Shown here piece by piece: positions 52,772 through 62,061 of a stretch of DNA of 64,000 nt (the first letter of the stretch is position 1; each line of letters starts with the position of its first letter). Source of the DNA: Myxococcota bacterium (GTDB lineage Bacteria > Myxococcota_A > UBA796). The DNA lies in NCBI GenBank assembly GCA_029251165.1, contig JAQXDW010000095.1:1-64000 (forward strand). Direction: 5' to 3'. A model generated the notes under the pieces. It worked only from the letters and a program-made list of their open reading frames with translations. It searched no databases and was not told where the DNA came from. The position numbers and the translations under genes were made by a program.

Positions 52772-54118
52772 GCGGCCAGCGATCAGCGGGGTGGCATCGG
52801 GGACGGAGAGTGCGGCGGCTGCGGAGCGATCCTGAGCGGAGAGGATGCGCGCTGCCGTCCATCGAACGACCTCTGGGGCGGCGGTGTCCTGGATGACACG
52901 CGCGAAGAAGTCCGCCGGCGGTGAGGAATTCTTCAGGCGTCCGGAGGCCTCCAGGATGGCGAGCATGCGGTCGATGTTCGGGTCTGGATCAGTGGCCCGG
53001 CGGCTGTCTCCGGTGCAGTAGATCGCGGGGATGGTGTCCTCGTGGGCCTGGTCCTCGGGCCAGAAGTCGGGGCGCTTTCGAGAGGTCGGGCGGTGGGTCT
53101 TGCCATCGGACTCTGGAGGGGTCTGACGGGCGAGGGTGGACTGGAGGGCGGCGCTCAGCGCGTCGAGTGAGACCGACCAGTCGGTGCGACGCTCCAGCAT
53201 CCGATAGGCTGCGGCGAGCCGGATGTGGGGCTGGGCCGCTTCGGGCAGCACCGCCGCGAGCTGGCCGGTGATCTCGTCAGCGTGGAAGTACGCCTGCCAG
53301 GTCCATGATGCCCACATCCGATCGGCGTATAGCCCGCCGAGCTCTCCGCCTCCGACGGCTGCGGAGAAGTCCGCCGCAGCCTGCCGTGCCGCCTCGATGT
53401 CTGCCGCTGAGAAGCCGTCGGCGGGCGGGATGTCGGGCATGGCGAGGGTGAGGGTGTGGTGGAGGCAGCCGTGCACAAAAGACTGTGTCGCGACGCACAG
53501 CGTCACCGCCTGGGCCCACTGCGAGGAGCGCTTCGTCCGAGCGATGGCCTCGGCGGTCTCAAACAGGCACTCCCAGTAGGTCTCCTCCAGGCTCGACACA
53601 CCGGATCGACAGATCGCTCCGGCGGTCTCCAGATCTCCCGCCAGGGCGGTGAGGGTGGCCTTCTCGGTGACGCAGGTCGTGTCCTTGCCGCACTCCCCGA
53701 GCGCGATCTTCTGGCGGCGAAGCCAGGAGGCCGGCTCTGCACGGGGGGGCAGGAGGATGTTTCGAGACGGGCCCCCGCCTGGGCGGGGTGTGAACGCGGT
53801 GACCTGCCGGTTCTTGCTCTGGGTGAGGTGCGGACGGGCCTTGATCCGGGTGCAGTGTTGTCCACCGGGGCTGTCTGCCGGCAGCGCCCCGCAGATCGTG
53901 GGCTGCTGCTGAGGATGGCTGGTGAGCAGGAACTGCACGAGGGTCTGCTGCTCGATGGGATCGAGGCCGGGCAGGGAGGCGAGCACGACATCGGGCTCGG
54001 TCTGCCAGGACTGCGCCAGGATCTCATGGCGACACATCGGGTCGGGGCAGGCGGTCCAGGCGGAGGCGGGCTCGGGGGCAGGGGCGTCGGTGCAGCCGAG
54101 GAGAAGGGACAGGAGCAT
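52760..54118 (-). CDS. Cysteine-containing lipoprotein, unknown
   Basis: 452 residues from ATG 54118; the open frame extends to 54199 but MLLSLLLGCTDAP is the obvious signal/lipobox. The mature chain is helical with paired cysteines (WTACPDPMCRHEI, LGECGKDTTCVTEK, ETYWECLFETAEAI) and ends in HEAT-like repeats (APEVVRWTAARILSAQDRSA). It may be a periplasmic scaffold; no family recognised. Confidence 0.65.
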   Translation of the reverse strand: MLLSLLLGCTDAPAPEPASAWTACPDPMCRHEILAQSWQTEPDVVLASLPGLDPIEQQTLVQFLLTSHPQQQPTICGALPADSPGGQHCTRIKARPHLTQSKNRQVTAFTPRPGGGPSRNILLPPRAEPASWLRRQKIALGECGKDTTCVTEKATLTALAGDLETAGAICRSGVSSLEETYWECLFETAEAIARTKRSSQWAQAVTLCVATQSFVHGCLHHTLTLAMPDIPPADGFSAADIEAARQAAADFSAAVGGGELGGLYADRMWASWTWQAYFHADEITGQLAAVLPEAAQPHIRLAAAYRMLERRTDWSVSLDALSAALQSTLARQTPPESDGKTHRPTSRKRPDFWPEDQAHEDTIPAIYCTGDSRRATDPDPNIDRMLAILEASGRLKNSSPPADFFARVIQDTAAPEVVRWTAARILSAQDRSAAAALSVPDATPLIAGRLRK

Positions 54119-54293
54119 AGTGACCCCATCGTGCCACATCCCGGCGCGCGTGCCAGCGCAGAGGGCTGTCGCAGGCGCCAGGCTCGCGCGTGTGTCCAAG
54201 GGGGCCGCTCCGCTGAGGAGGCGCGGCTGTCGGCAGGCGAAGGCCTCTGCGCCGCTCCACTGGGTTCGATCCGCTGGGACCGCGCGGCGCTCG

Positions 54294-54857
54294 CTACTGG
54301 CGGATGCCCTCCAGGCTGATCGTCAGCTCAATGGGGCCGGGAATGCTGTCGGTCATCTCGGTCATGCCGTAGTCGGCGCGCTCGATGGAGACCGTCGTGT
54401 GGAAGCCCGCGCGGTGTCCTCCCCAGGGGTCGCTGCCCTCGCCGGTCGCCGTCAGATCGACCGTGATCTCTCGGCTCACGCCGTGCAGGGTGAGGGTTCC
54501 AGTGACGGCGTAGACCCCGCCGCTCTTGTCGGAGACGCTGGCGGAGACGAAGGTGATCTCCGGATGCTGCGCGGCGTCGAAGAAGTCCGGTCCGCGGAGG
54601 TGCTGATCCCGCTTGTCCTGGTCGGTGTCTACGCTGTCGGCCTGGACGACGAGGGACAGGCTCAGCGCGGTCGGTGTGCTGCGGTCCCAGTTGAAGTGAC
54701 CGGAGATCGTATTGAACCGACCATAGGTGTAGGACACGCCGAGGTGGCTGGCCTTGAAGATGACCGCTGAGTGGTCATCGTCGATGCTGTAGGGGGCAGC
54801 AGCAGCAGCGCCGCCACCCAGCAGGGCAGCGGCGAGTACAGCGAGCGCAGTGAGCAT
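54294..54857 (-). CDS. YceI-family lipid-binding protein
   Basis: 187 residues with signal peptide TALAVLAAALLGGGAAAAA. The lipocalin-like YceI domain begins YSIDDDHSAVIFKASHLGVS and continues with GRFNTISGHFNWD, SVDTDQDKRDQHLRGPDFFDA and YAVTGTLTLHGVSREITVDL. YceI proteins bind isoprenoid or fatty-acid ligands in the periplasm, which may relate to the quinone lipids made elsewhere in this window. Length is normal. A 175-bp gap without a gene separates it from the lipoprotein upstream. Confidence 0.92.
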   Translation of the reverse strand: MLTALAVLAAALLGGGAAAAAPYSIDDDHSAVIFKASHLGVSYTYGRFNTISGHFNWDRSTPTALSLSLVVQADSVDTDQDKRDQHLRGPDFFDAAQHPEITFVSASVSDKSGGVYAVTGTLTLHGVSREITVDLTATGEGSDPWGGHRAGFHTTVSIERADYGMTEMTDSIPGPIELTISLEGIRQ

Positions 54858-54943
54858 GGGGTCCCTCGACGGGTGGTGGTGACCGCATCTTATCGAAGAC
54901 GCCCACCAGCCTGCCTCAGGCCCCTGTCAGTCTCAGCCCTTGA

Positions 54944-55426
54944 CTACAGCTCCATCGTCCATGGCACGGAGAGGTGACCATCATCATCGATGAGCGTGAA
55001 CTCGACGACGTAGCCGGTGGAGGACTCACACCAGAGGTCGTAGTCCCGCTCTCGCCAGAAGGTCGTGCACTTTCCGGTGCCACAGTAGAGCGTCTCGGCG
55101 AACATGAACTCGCCGTCTGGGTTGTAGACATTGATGCCTTCGAAGGCGTTGTCAATGTTGGGATCACCCTGAGGATCTTCAAAATCAACCGCTGCGACCC
55201 AGCGGTAACCGTTCTCCCCTCAACAATCGACGTAGTCACACCAGGCGTCAGCAGACAGAATCTGCGGAGCATCCGGGTGATCATCTACAACCTCTGAGTA
55301 GTTGTTGTTGTCCTGTCCGGACATGTTGCTAATGTTGATGGCCGTCTCGTCATCATCATCTTCGAAGTCACTTCCGCGACCGCAACCGATGAGAAGGAGT
55401 CCGCCCAAGAGGGCTAGTCTTTCCAT
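54944..55426 (-). CDS. Lipoprotein gene interrupted by an in-frame TGA (possible selenoprotein or broken gene)
   Basis: ATG 55426 (AGG upstream) opens MERLALLGGLLLIGCGRG, a clear lipobox. After 68 residues the frame meets TGA at 55222-55220, then continues without any stop for 91 codons to TAG at 54946-54944. The continuation is plainly coding: GENGYRWVAAVDFEDPQGD, FAETLYCGTGKCTTFWRERD, YVVEFTLIDDDGHLSVPW. Cysteines at 63 and 68 lie before the TGA and at 115, 120 and 133 after it, so the two parts look like one disulfide-bonded domain with an odd number of Cys, as if residue 69 should pair. A stable hairpin follows the TGA. The TGA may encode selenocysteine, be a nonsense mutation, or be a sequencing error. 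Confidence 0.6.
55188..55206 (-). promoter_or_regulatory. SECIS-like hairpin downstream of in-frame TGA
   Basis: Read on the minus strand, 13 nt after the TGA, ACCGCTG pairs perfectly with CAGCGGT around the loop GGTCG. Bacterial SECIS elements lie just downstream of UGA and carry a GU in the apical loop; the fdhF element of E. coli also shows GGUC in its loop at nearly the same distance (here about two bases further). The bulged U of the classic element is not obvious, so this is only a resemblance. Confidence 0.35.
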
Positions 55427-55592
55427 TGGAGAACCTCCAGAGATTCTCGGACAGCGTACCCTGGAATCGGCCAATCAAGGCGATATCTTCCGTAAGATAC
55501 GTGTCAGCAGGCGGGAGCAGGAGGTCCGCTCGCTCCCGAGGTTATCCCCACGTTCTCTGCTCAGTCGTGCAATCTCGCTGCTCGCTGGACTC

Positions 55593-56834
55593 TCAGTACA
55601 GCGCGAACGGCAGGACGATCTTTTCGTCAATTTCGCTTGAAAATCGCCAAGAATAAGCCCGCAGAACGATGCACTTCTCCAGGGCATCGTCCCCGGTGGT
55701 GTTGGCGTTGACCTCCGCCATCACGACCCGACCGCCGAGGATGTCCACCTCGACCTCGAGGCGACCGGAGAGGGTGGGATCGTCGCGGAGGCGGCGCTCA
55801 TAGCAGGATCGGATCTGGCGCTGGTAGTCTCGGACCTGATCGCGGATGGCGGCGGACGGCGCCCCCCTGCGGGGTGCGTGGGTGATCGGCTCTGGGAGCC
55901 ACTGCTCTGGCTCTGGTCGGGTGAGCGGCGCGGCGGCGATGAGCACCTCACCGACCTCAGCGCGATCGATCTGAACGGTGAGATCACCGATCCGGCTGCT
56001 GCTGCCTCGCGGGCCTTCCTGCTGGGTGAGGTCGACGTAGTCCTCGAGGCTCTCCAGGTCGGTCTGCCGAAGGAGGGCGATGATGTCGTTGGGGAGGTCA
56101 GGATCGGGGAGTCCACCAGCCTCGGGCTGATCGAGCATTAGCTCGCGGAGACGCTGGTCGAGGTTGCGGGGAGCCTCGCCAAACAGCCGCCCGCTCTCGC
56201 CGCCGGTCGGCTCCATGACATCGGCGACGGCATCCAGCTCTGGCGGCGGCGGCTGGTCTCCGTCGTCCTCATCGGGGGCGGGCGGGGTGGTGTCCATCGG
56301 AATGGAGACGAACCGGTCAGGGATGTCGCTGAGCTGGACCCGATCTGGGATGGTGGTGCCCAGGGCAAACAGCACCAGCGCAGCCATGAGGGTCGAGAAC
56401 AGCGACAGCGCGGCCAGCAGAGGGCCGGAGTCCGGCTCCAGCAGCCGGGGTCGGAACTGGCCGGAGCGGGGAAGCGCCTCGGGCGCTTCTTGGGTGAAGG
56501 TGACGTCGAGGGTCAGCCCGCCGAGCCGAAGCTCCAGCCGATCCGCAGCCGTCAGCGGCAGCCGTCCCCCCGGTCTCCAGAGGCTGCTCAGCTCTCGGCA
56601 GCCGTCGCCGCGCCAGAGGGTTCCCTCCAGGGCCGCCGACAGCTGGAGCTGGTGCCCGTCATCTCCTGCAGTGATGAGGGTGTGGGAGTCGGAGAGGCCC
56701 GGAAGTGAGAAGGTGTCCGTCGGCCTCGGCCCCAGGATCACGTGCTCGGTCAGCGGCAGCCGGCGCACGCTGTCAGGCCCATCCCCGGTGCGGAGGGTGA
56801 GCTTTAGAGCACGAGGCTGGTGGTGGGGACTCAT
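55593..56834 (-). CDS. AgmX/PglI C-terminal domain protein (TonB-like)
   Basis: 413 residues. The N-terminal ~110 residues look FHA-like (VILGPRPTDTFSLPGLSDSH). One transmembrane helix lies at ~140-160 (LLAALSLFSTLMAALVLFAL), then a Pro/Asp/Glu-rich periplasmic spacer. The C-terminal ~90 residues are an AgmX/PglI domain (AIRDQVRDYQRQIRSCYERR and LSGRLEVEVDILGGRVV) that resembles the TonB C-terminus and is typical of Myxococcota gliding and envelope complexes. It probably links an inner-membrane motor or signalling complex to the outer membrane. Confidence 0.85.
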   Translation of the reverse strand: MSPHHQPRALKLTLRTGDGPDSVRRLPLTEHVILGPRPTDTFSLPGLSDSHTLITAGDDGHQLQLSAALEGTLWRGDGCRELSSLWRPGGRLPLTAADRLELRLGGLTLDVTFTQEAPEALPRSGQFRPRLLEPDSGPLLAALSLFSTLMAALVLFALGTTIPDRVQLSDIPDRFVSIPMDTTPPAPDEDDGDQPPPPELDAVADVMEPTGGESGRLFGEAPRNLDQRLRELMLDQPEAGGLPDPDLPNDIIALLRQTDLESLEDYVDLTQQEGPRGSSSRIGDLTVQIDRAEVGEVLIAAAPLTRPEPEQWLPEPITHAPRRGAPSAAIRDQVRDYQRQIRSCYERRLRDDPTLSGRLEVEVDILGGRVVMAEVNANTTGDDALEKCIVLRAYSWRFSSEIDEKIVLPFALY

Positions 56835-57007
56835 CTGGACTCTATGGGACTCTCGATCGATCGGATCGGTTCAGAAATCCTGGACTTGAATTCTTTGTGC
56901 GCCGACGAGCGAGTATAGACAACCCGCTCGGTTGTCTTCATTCTCTGCGGAGTCTCTTCAGATCTCAAGCCCTGTTCGGATAGATGGGCTCCCGCTGCTG
57001 GCCGCGA

Positions 57008-57613
57008 TCAGTTGCTCGGAGCGTCTCGGCTGGACTCCCAGTTCTGGTACAGCATCCGGGACCGCTCCAGCTCTGCGGGGGTCATGGTCTCTTCGAGAGA
57101 CTCCTTGACCTTCTTGGCCCGCTCGTTCTCGACGGGGGTGCAGCGCTGCTGGGAGATCGAGAACCACATGTGGGCGACGGGGTAGTCCTGCTCGACGCCG
57201 CGACCGTAGACGTAGCGGACGCCGAGGTTGAACCGGGCTCCGAAGTGCCCGCCCTCGGCAGCCCTGCGGTACCAGTCCAGCGAGGTCTCGTCGTTCTGCT
57301 CGACACCGCGACCCTGGGAGTACATGAAGCCGATGTTGTTCATCGCCCATGGATCGCCCTTGTCGGCGGCCCACTGGTACCAGCGCATCGCCTCGGAGTA
57401 GTCCTGCTCGACGCCGCGGCCGTGGTCGTAGAGCACGCCGATGTTGTAGTGCGCCTCGACCACGCCTTGCTCTGCCGCAGCCCGGTACCAGCGCATTGCC
57501 TCGTCGAAGTCCTGGGGCGCGCCGATGCCGTTGTCGTAGTGCTGCCCGAGCTTGAACTGAGCCTCGGGGTTGCCTTCCTGTGCCATGGCCTTGATGTGAT
57601 CGAGGGTATCCAT
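57008..57613 (-). CDS. Sel1-like repeat protein
   Basis: 201 residues from ATG 57613, with CGGAGA upstream (the longer frame to 57664 lies partly in prfC). Four SEL1-type TPR repeats occur: PEAQFKLGQHYDNGIGAPQD, VEAHYNIGVLYDHGRGVEQD, PWAMNNIGFMYSQGRGVEQN and FGARFNLGVRYVYGRGVEQD. Sel1 repeats mediate protein-protein contacts; there is no signal peptide. It lies 31 bp after prfC on the same strand, so it is probably co-transcribed. Confidence 0.9.
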   Translation of the reverse strand: MDTLDHIKAMAQEGNPEAQFKLGQHYDNGIGAPQDFDEAMRWYRAAAEQGVVEAHYNIGVLYDHGRGVEQDYSEAMRWYQWAADKGDPWAMNNIGFMYSQGRGVEQNDETSLDWYRRAAEGGHFGARFNLGVRYVYGRGVEQDYPVAHMWFSISQQRCTPVENERAKKVKESLEETMTPAELERSRMLYQNWESSRDAPSN

Positions 57614-57644
57614 TGGGGTCTCCGGGGGTGCGGTGGATCTTAGC

Positions 57645-59225
57645 TCAGAGGGGCTCGACCTCATGCAGTTCTAGACCCGGGGCGTTCTGGAGGGCGAAGT
57701 TCATCGGCCAGAGGCTGTCGGAGAGGAGAACGGGCTGGTCGTTGCGATCGCGGAGGACGGGGTAGTCGCGACGATCCTCCAGCCACTTCAGGGCCTCCTC
57801 AGAGCCGCTGATCCAGCGGGCATACTGATAGGACAGCCGCTCCAGGATGCACTTGACCCGGTACTCATTGAGCAGCCGCTCCTTGAGGACTTCAAACTGG
57901 AGCACGCCGACCGCGCCGAGGTAGGGCGCCTGTCGACCGACATCGGGACGGTAGAAGAGCTGGATGACGCCCTCGTGGGCGAGCTGAGTCAGCCCGGCAT
58001 CGAGCTGCTTGCGCTTCATCGGATCCTTGAGGATGACCCGCGCGAAGTGCTCCGGAGCAAACCGGGGGATCCCGTCATACGCCAGCCGACGACTGACCGC
58101 GAGGGTGTCTCCGATCCGGAGCTTGCCCGGATCGTACAGGCCGACGATGTCACCGGGAAAGGCCTCCTCGACGATGCTGCGCTCCTGCGCCATGAAGGTG
58201 TGAGGGTTGGAGAGCCGGAGCTGCTCTCCGGAGCGGCCGATGGTGACATCGATGCCGCGGGTGAACTGCCCGCTGACCACCCGCATGAACGCCACCCGGT
58301 CTCGGTGACGGGGGTTCATGTTCGCTTGGATCTTAAAGATAAAGCCGGTGAATTCGTCATCATCAGGCCGGATCTCTTCGCCGTCGCTCGTCATGCGAGA
58401 GCCTGGTGAGGCCGACTCCGCTGCGACGAACTTCAGCAGCGGCTCGACGCCAAAGTTGGTCAGGGCGCTGCCCCAGAAGATCGGAGACAGCTCACCCGCG
58501 AAGAACTCCTCCTCGGTGAACGGATCCCCGGCTCCCTCCAGCAGCTCCAGCTCTTCGAGGACCTCGTTGTAGACCTTGCTGCCCAGGCGCTCCTCGGCAT
58601 CGTCGAGGTGCATGGTCTCGGTGGTGAGGACGCTGGCGCCCTTGTCTCCGCCAGAGAACAGCAGGACCTGGCGGGTGCGCAGATCGACGACGCCCTGGAA
58701 CTCCTTGCCCATTCCGATCGGCCAGTTGATCGGAGCGACCCGGAGGTTGAGGGTGGAGGAGATGTCCTCGAGGAGGTCGAGGGGGTCGAGGCCGGGGCGG
58801 TCCAGCTTGTTCATGAAGGTGATCATGGGCAGGTTGCGCATCCGGCAGACCTCGAAGAGCTTGCGCGTCCGAGACTCGACTCCCTTGGAGTGATCCACCA
58901 GCATCACCGCGCTGTCGACGGCGGCGAGGACCCGGTAGGTGTCCTCGGAGAAGTCCGCGTGGCCGGGGGTGTCCAGCAGGTTGAGCGCTGCGTTCTCGTA
59001 CTCGAACTGGAGCACCGAGGAGGTGATCGAGATCCCGCGCTCCTGCTCCAGCTTCATCCAGTCGCTGACCGCATGGCGGGAGGACTTCCGGGACTTGACC
59101 GATCCGGCGAGGTGGATGGCACCGGAGTACAGCAGCAGCTTCTCGGTGAGGGTGGTCTTACCGGCATCGGGGTGCGAGATGATTCCGAACGTCCGGCGAC
59201 GTCGGGCCTGCTCTGCGACGGACAT
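57645..59225 (-). CDS. prfC: Peptide chain release factor 3
   Basis: 526-residue translational GTPase that recycles RF1/RF2 after termination. G1 is SHPDAGKTTLTEKLL, switch I includes RGISITSSVLQFEY, G3 is DTPGHADFSEDTYR, and G4 is NKLDRPG. The middle and C-terminal parts match RF3 (FKIQANMNPRHRDRVAFMRV and PYLGAVGVLQFEV), distinguishing it from EF-G. Length is normal. All GTPase motifs are intact. Confidence 0.96.
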   Translation of the reverse strand: MSVAEQARRRRTFGIISHPDAGKTTLTEKLLLYSGAIHLAGSVKSRKSSRHAVSDWMKLEQERGISITSSVLQFEYENAALNLLDTPGHADFSEDTYRVLAAVDSAVMLVDHSKGVESRTRKLFEVCRMRNLPMITFMNKLDRPGLDPLDLLEDISSTLNLRVAPINWPIGMGKEFQGVVDLRTRQVLLFSGGDKGASVLTTETMHLDDAEERLGSKVYNEVLEELELLEGAGDPFTEEEFFAGELSPIFWGSALTNFGVEPLLKFVAAESASPGSRMTSDGEEIRPDDDEFTGFIFKIQANMNPRHRDRVAFMRVVSGQFTRGIDVTIGRSGEQLRLSNPHTFMAQERSIVEEAFPGDIVGLYDPGKLRIGDTLAVSRRLAYDGIPRFAPEHFARVILKDPMKRKQLDAGLTQLAHEGVIQLFYRPDVGRQAPYLGAVGVLQFEVLKERLLNEYRVKCILERLSYQYARWISGSEEALKWLEDRRDYPVLRDRNDQPVLLSDSLWPMNFALQNAPGLELHEVEPL

Positions 59226-59265
59226 GGCGCGCTCCTTGGTGGGCGGACTTAACCGCCGCCGGGGC

Positions 59266-60021
59266 TCACCGCTTCCGACGCCCCTTTCGGATCCCCTTCT
59301 CGGCTTCCTCCCGAATGAATCGGTTGACTCCGCCGGGCTGCTCGGCGAGGACCATCTCGACGATGTCGGGGCTGGAGACCGCCCAGGTGCGCATCACCCG
59401 GGCGACGGCCTTGCGGACATGGGGGTCGCGATCCTTCAGCGCACGGGGGAGCACGCCCTGGAGAAGGGCATCGATCGGCTCCTGGACGAACGCGACCTTC
59501 TTCTGCTTGAGCCGCGCCCGGAGCGCTGCTGCGGCAGGACCCTCGATGGGGATGGGCAGGGTGGCCATCAGCGCGATGACTGCGGTGCGGCGCCGGATCG
59601 GAGAGGACTCGGAGAGCAGCTCGTTGAGGTGCTCGACGAACGGCTCGCCGGTCGCCAGGAGGCCGGGGCCGAGCAAGAGCCAGCCGATGGCATCAGCGGT
59701 GTCGAGGTCATCAGCGACCTCCATCCAGCGCTCGGCGAGGTCGAGGGCGGAGTCGGGGGCGTCAGGGAGCGCGGCGGCGGTCAGCCCGATCGCGACGAGG
59801 CCGTCTTCGTGGGCGGTCCGGAACAGCCGCGCGAGCCCCTCGCAGTCCTGAGGCAGGGTCACGCCGTTGTTCTTCCAGGCAGACACCAGGACGGAGACAA
59901 CCTCTCGGGAGGGCACCCCACGAAGCCCCTTGAGCGGTGAGATATGACGCGAGACCCGGCGGGCGTGGCCTTCATCGGCGACGGCTTCGAGCTGGGAAGA
60001 GATGGTCTGGGGACTGAGCAT
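59266..60021 (-). CDS. HEAT-repeat DNA alkylation repair-like protein (AlkD family)
   Basis: 251 residues, all alpha. Stretches such as LFRTAHEDGLVAIGLTAAAL, ERWMEVADDLDTADAIGWLL and PIRRRTAVIALMATL match the AlkD/AlkC-like HEAT-repeat DNA glycosylase fold, which lifts alkylated bases without flipping them. The catalytic Asp of AlkD sits in a comparable WxxxxDDxDTxD segment, which is seen here, though activity is not proven. The C-terminus is strongly basic (GIRKGRRKR), consistent with DNA binding. Divergent from the MopE protein, 51 bp apart. Confidence 0.75.
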   Translation of the reverse strand: MLSPQTISSQLEAVADEGHARRVSRHISPLKGLRGVPSREVVSVLVSAWKNNGVTLPQDCEGLARLFRTAHEDGLVAIGLTAAALPDAPDSALDLAERWMEVADDLDTADAIGWLLLGPGLLATGEPFVEHLNELLSESSPIRRRTAVIALMATLPIPIEGPAAAALRARLKQKKVAFVQEPIDALLQGVLPRALKDRDPHVRKAVARVMRTWAVSSPDIVEMVLAEQPGGVNRFIREEAEKGIRKGRRKR

Positions 60022-60072
60022 CGGTGTGGCTTATCACGATGGCTGCGCGCTATCCTAGAAGGAGGAGGGCCG

Positions 60073-62049
60073 ATGCACTTGTTTGTCTTGTTGATGGTGC
60101 TCGCATGCGACACCACAGACACTGTCGTTGAGGGCGGCAGCCTGTCGACAGCAGATGCAGACGGTGACGGCTACACCGAGGGCACCGGAGACTGCGACGA
60201 CTCCAGCGCCGCGCTCTCGCCCAGCGCCATCGAGGTCTGCGACGGCATCGACAATGACTGCGACGGCGAAATCGATGAGGGCGCGACCCAGACCCTCTAC
60301 GCAGACCGTGACGACGACGGCTACGGCGACCCCGACGACACCGTAGAGGTCTGCAGCCAGCTGTCTGGCTACGTCATCATCGGGACCGACTGCGACGACA
60401 CCACCTCCGATGTCTATCCTGGCGGCCTGGAGGTCTGCGACGAGCGCGACAACGACTGCAACGGGGTGGTCGATGAGGGCGTCGGCAGCGTCTACTATGC
60501 CGATCCAGATGCCGACGGTGCCGGGGATCCCCAGTCCACCATCATCGCCTGCCAGCCGCCCGCTGGCTACGTCATCAACGACACCGACTGCGACAGCGCC
60601 GACGGCAGCGTCTCGCCCAACGCCGTCGAGCTGTGCGATGACATCGACAATGACTGCGACGGGGAGACCGACGAAGACGACGCCGCAGACGCGGCCACCT
60701 GGTACGCCGATGCCGACTCCGATGACCACGGAGATCCGAACACCACCCTCGTCTCTTGCGCGGCGGACATCGGCTACATCGACGTCGCTGGAGACTGCGA
60801 CGACTCCGATGACGACAGCTACCCCGGCGGCGAGGAGGTCTGCGACGGGGCGGACAACGACTGCGACGGAGAGACCGACGAGGCCTCCGCGACCGACGCA
60901 GAGACGTACTACGCCGACAGCGACAGCGACGGCTACGGCACCGACGCCTACACCACCGCTGCCTGCGAGCCGCCCGCTGGCTATGTCGAGAACACCGACG
61001 ACTGCGACGACACCGATGCCGCCACCAGCCCGGACGGCGAGGAGGTCTGCGACGGAGCGGACAACGACTGCAACGGGGACATCGATGATGGCGTGATGAT
61101 CCCGTGGTACCTCGACTACGACGGCGATGGTTACGGCGATCCAGACGCCGAGGTCTCAGCCTGCGAGGCGCCCAGCGGGCTGTACCTCGCGGACGCTGGA
61201 GACTGCGACGACCTCAACGACGCGATCAACCCCGACGCCGCCACGGTCTGCGACGACGCCGACAACAACTGCGACGGCAACATCGACAGCGACGACGACG
61301 GCGACGGCTACTCCGATCTCCTCTGCGGCGGAACCGACTGCGACGACACCGACGCCTCGGTCCTCCCCGAGGTCGGCGGCGGCTGCCCGATGGGCCTCTC
61401 TTGCAAGGACATCCTCGATGCCGGCCTCTCCAGCGGCGACGACGTCTACATGATCGACATCGACGGCTACGGCGAGGGCCTGGACTCCTGGGAGGTCTAC
61501 TGCGACATGACCACCGATGATGGAGGCTGGACGCTGCTGGGCAAGACGGTGAAGTCCGGGCTGTCCACCACCGAGCGAACCACCATCACCGGCGGAGACT
61601 GGCAGGCCTACAGCAGCGACGGCTACGGCGATCCAGAGACGTCGTCCAGGCTCTTCTGGCTGCCCCTGGAGCAGTGGTATGAGCTGACCGCGCTGTTCCC
61701 AGACAACGTCCTGTGGATCGCGGACTCCGACATCGATCTGCAGATGCAGAACGTCTCCGTCAGCGACGAGGGAAACGACTTCGAGATCGACTGGGACGGT
61801 GCGGTCGCTGGCTACAACGAGATCCTCTCTGGGGACATCCGCGGCCTGCCGTTTACGACCCATGACGAGGACAACGATGGCTGGGTGTCGGGCAACTGCG
61901 CGAGCGGCTACGTCGGCGACAACGGCGGCTTCTGGTACGACAACTGCTACGAGAGCAGCATGCTGCACGCCGACGGCAACATCTACTCCTGGGCGGAGGA
62001 TGCCGCGACCTCAGTCAGCAGCATGTACCTGTACTTCCGCGAAGACTGA
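60073..62049 (+). CDS. MopE-repeat lipoprotein with C-terminal fibrinogen-like domain
   Basis: 658 residues from ATG 60073, GGAGGAGGG upstream; the frame open to 59944 is a shadow. The lipobox is LLMVLAC. Residues ~20-430 hold about seven Asp/Cys repeats (EVCDGIDNDCDGEIDEGA, EVCDERDNDCNGVVDEGV, EVCDGADNDCDGETDEAS) of the MopE metal-binding class. Residues ~440-658 resemble a fibrinogen C-terminal domain (CKDILDAGLSSGDDVYMIDI, EVYCDMTTDDGGWTLLGKTV), a fold used in sugar or protein recognition, here on the bacterial surface. Confidence 0.85.
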   Translation: MHLFVLLMVLACDTTDTVVEGGSLSTADADGDGYTEGTGDCDDSSAALSPSAIEVCDGIDNDCDGEIDEGATQTLYADRDDDGYGDPDDTVEVCSQLSGYVIIGTDCDDTTSDVYPGGLEVCDERDNDCNGVVDEGVGSVYYADPDADGAGDPQSTIIACQPPAGYVINDTDCDSADGSVSPNAVELCDDIDNDCDGETDEDDAADAATWYADADSDDHGDPNTTLVSCAADIGYIDVAGDCDDSDDDSYPGGEEVCDGADNDCDGETDEASATDAETYYADSDSDGYGTDAYTTAACEPPAGYVENTDDCDDTDAATSPDGEEVCDGADNDCNGDIDDGVMIPWYLDYDGDGYGDPDAEVSACEAPSGLYLADAGDCDDLNDAINPDAATVCDDADNNCDGNIDSDDDGDGYSDLLCGGTDCDDTDASVLPEVGGGCPMGLSCKDILDAGLSSGDDVYMIDIDGYGEGLDSWEVYCDMTTDDGGWTLLGKTVKSGLSTTERTTITGGDWQAYSSDGYGDPETSSRLFWLPLEQWYELTALFPDNVLWIADSDIDLQMQNVSVSDEGNDFEIDWDGAVAGYNEILSGDIRGLPFTTHDEDNDGWVSGNCASGYVGDNGGFWYDNCYESSMLHADGNIYSWAEDAATSVSSMYLYFRED

Positions 62050-62061
62050 GCCGCCGGGCGT

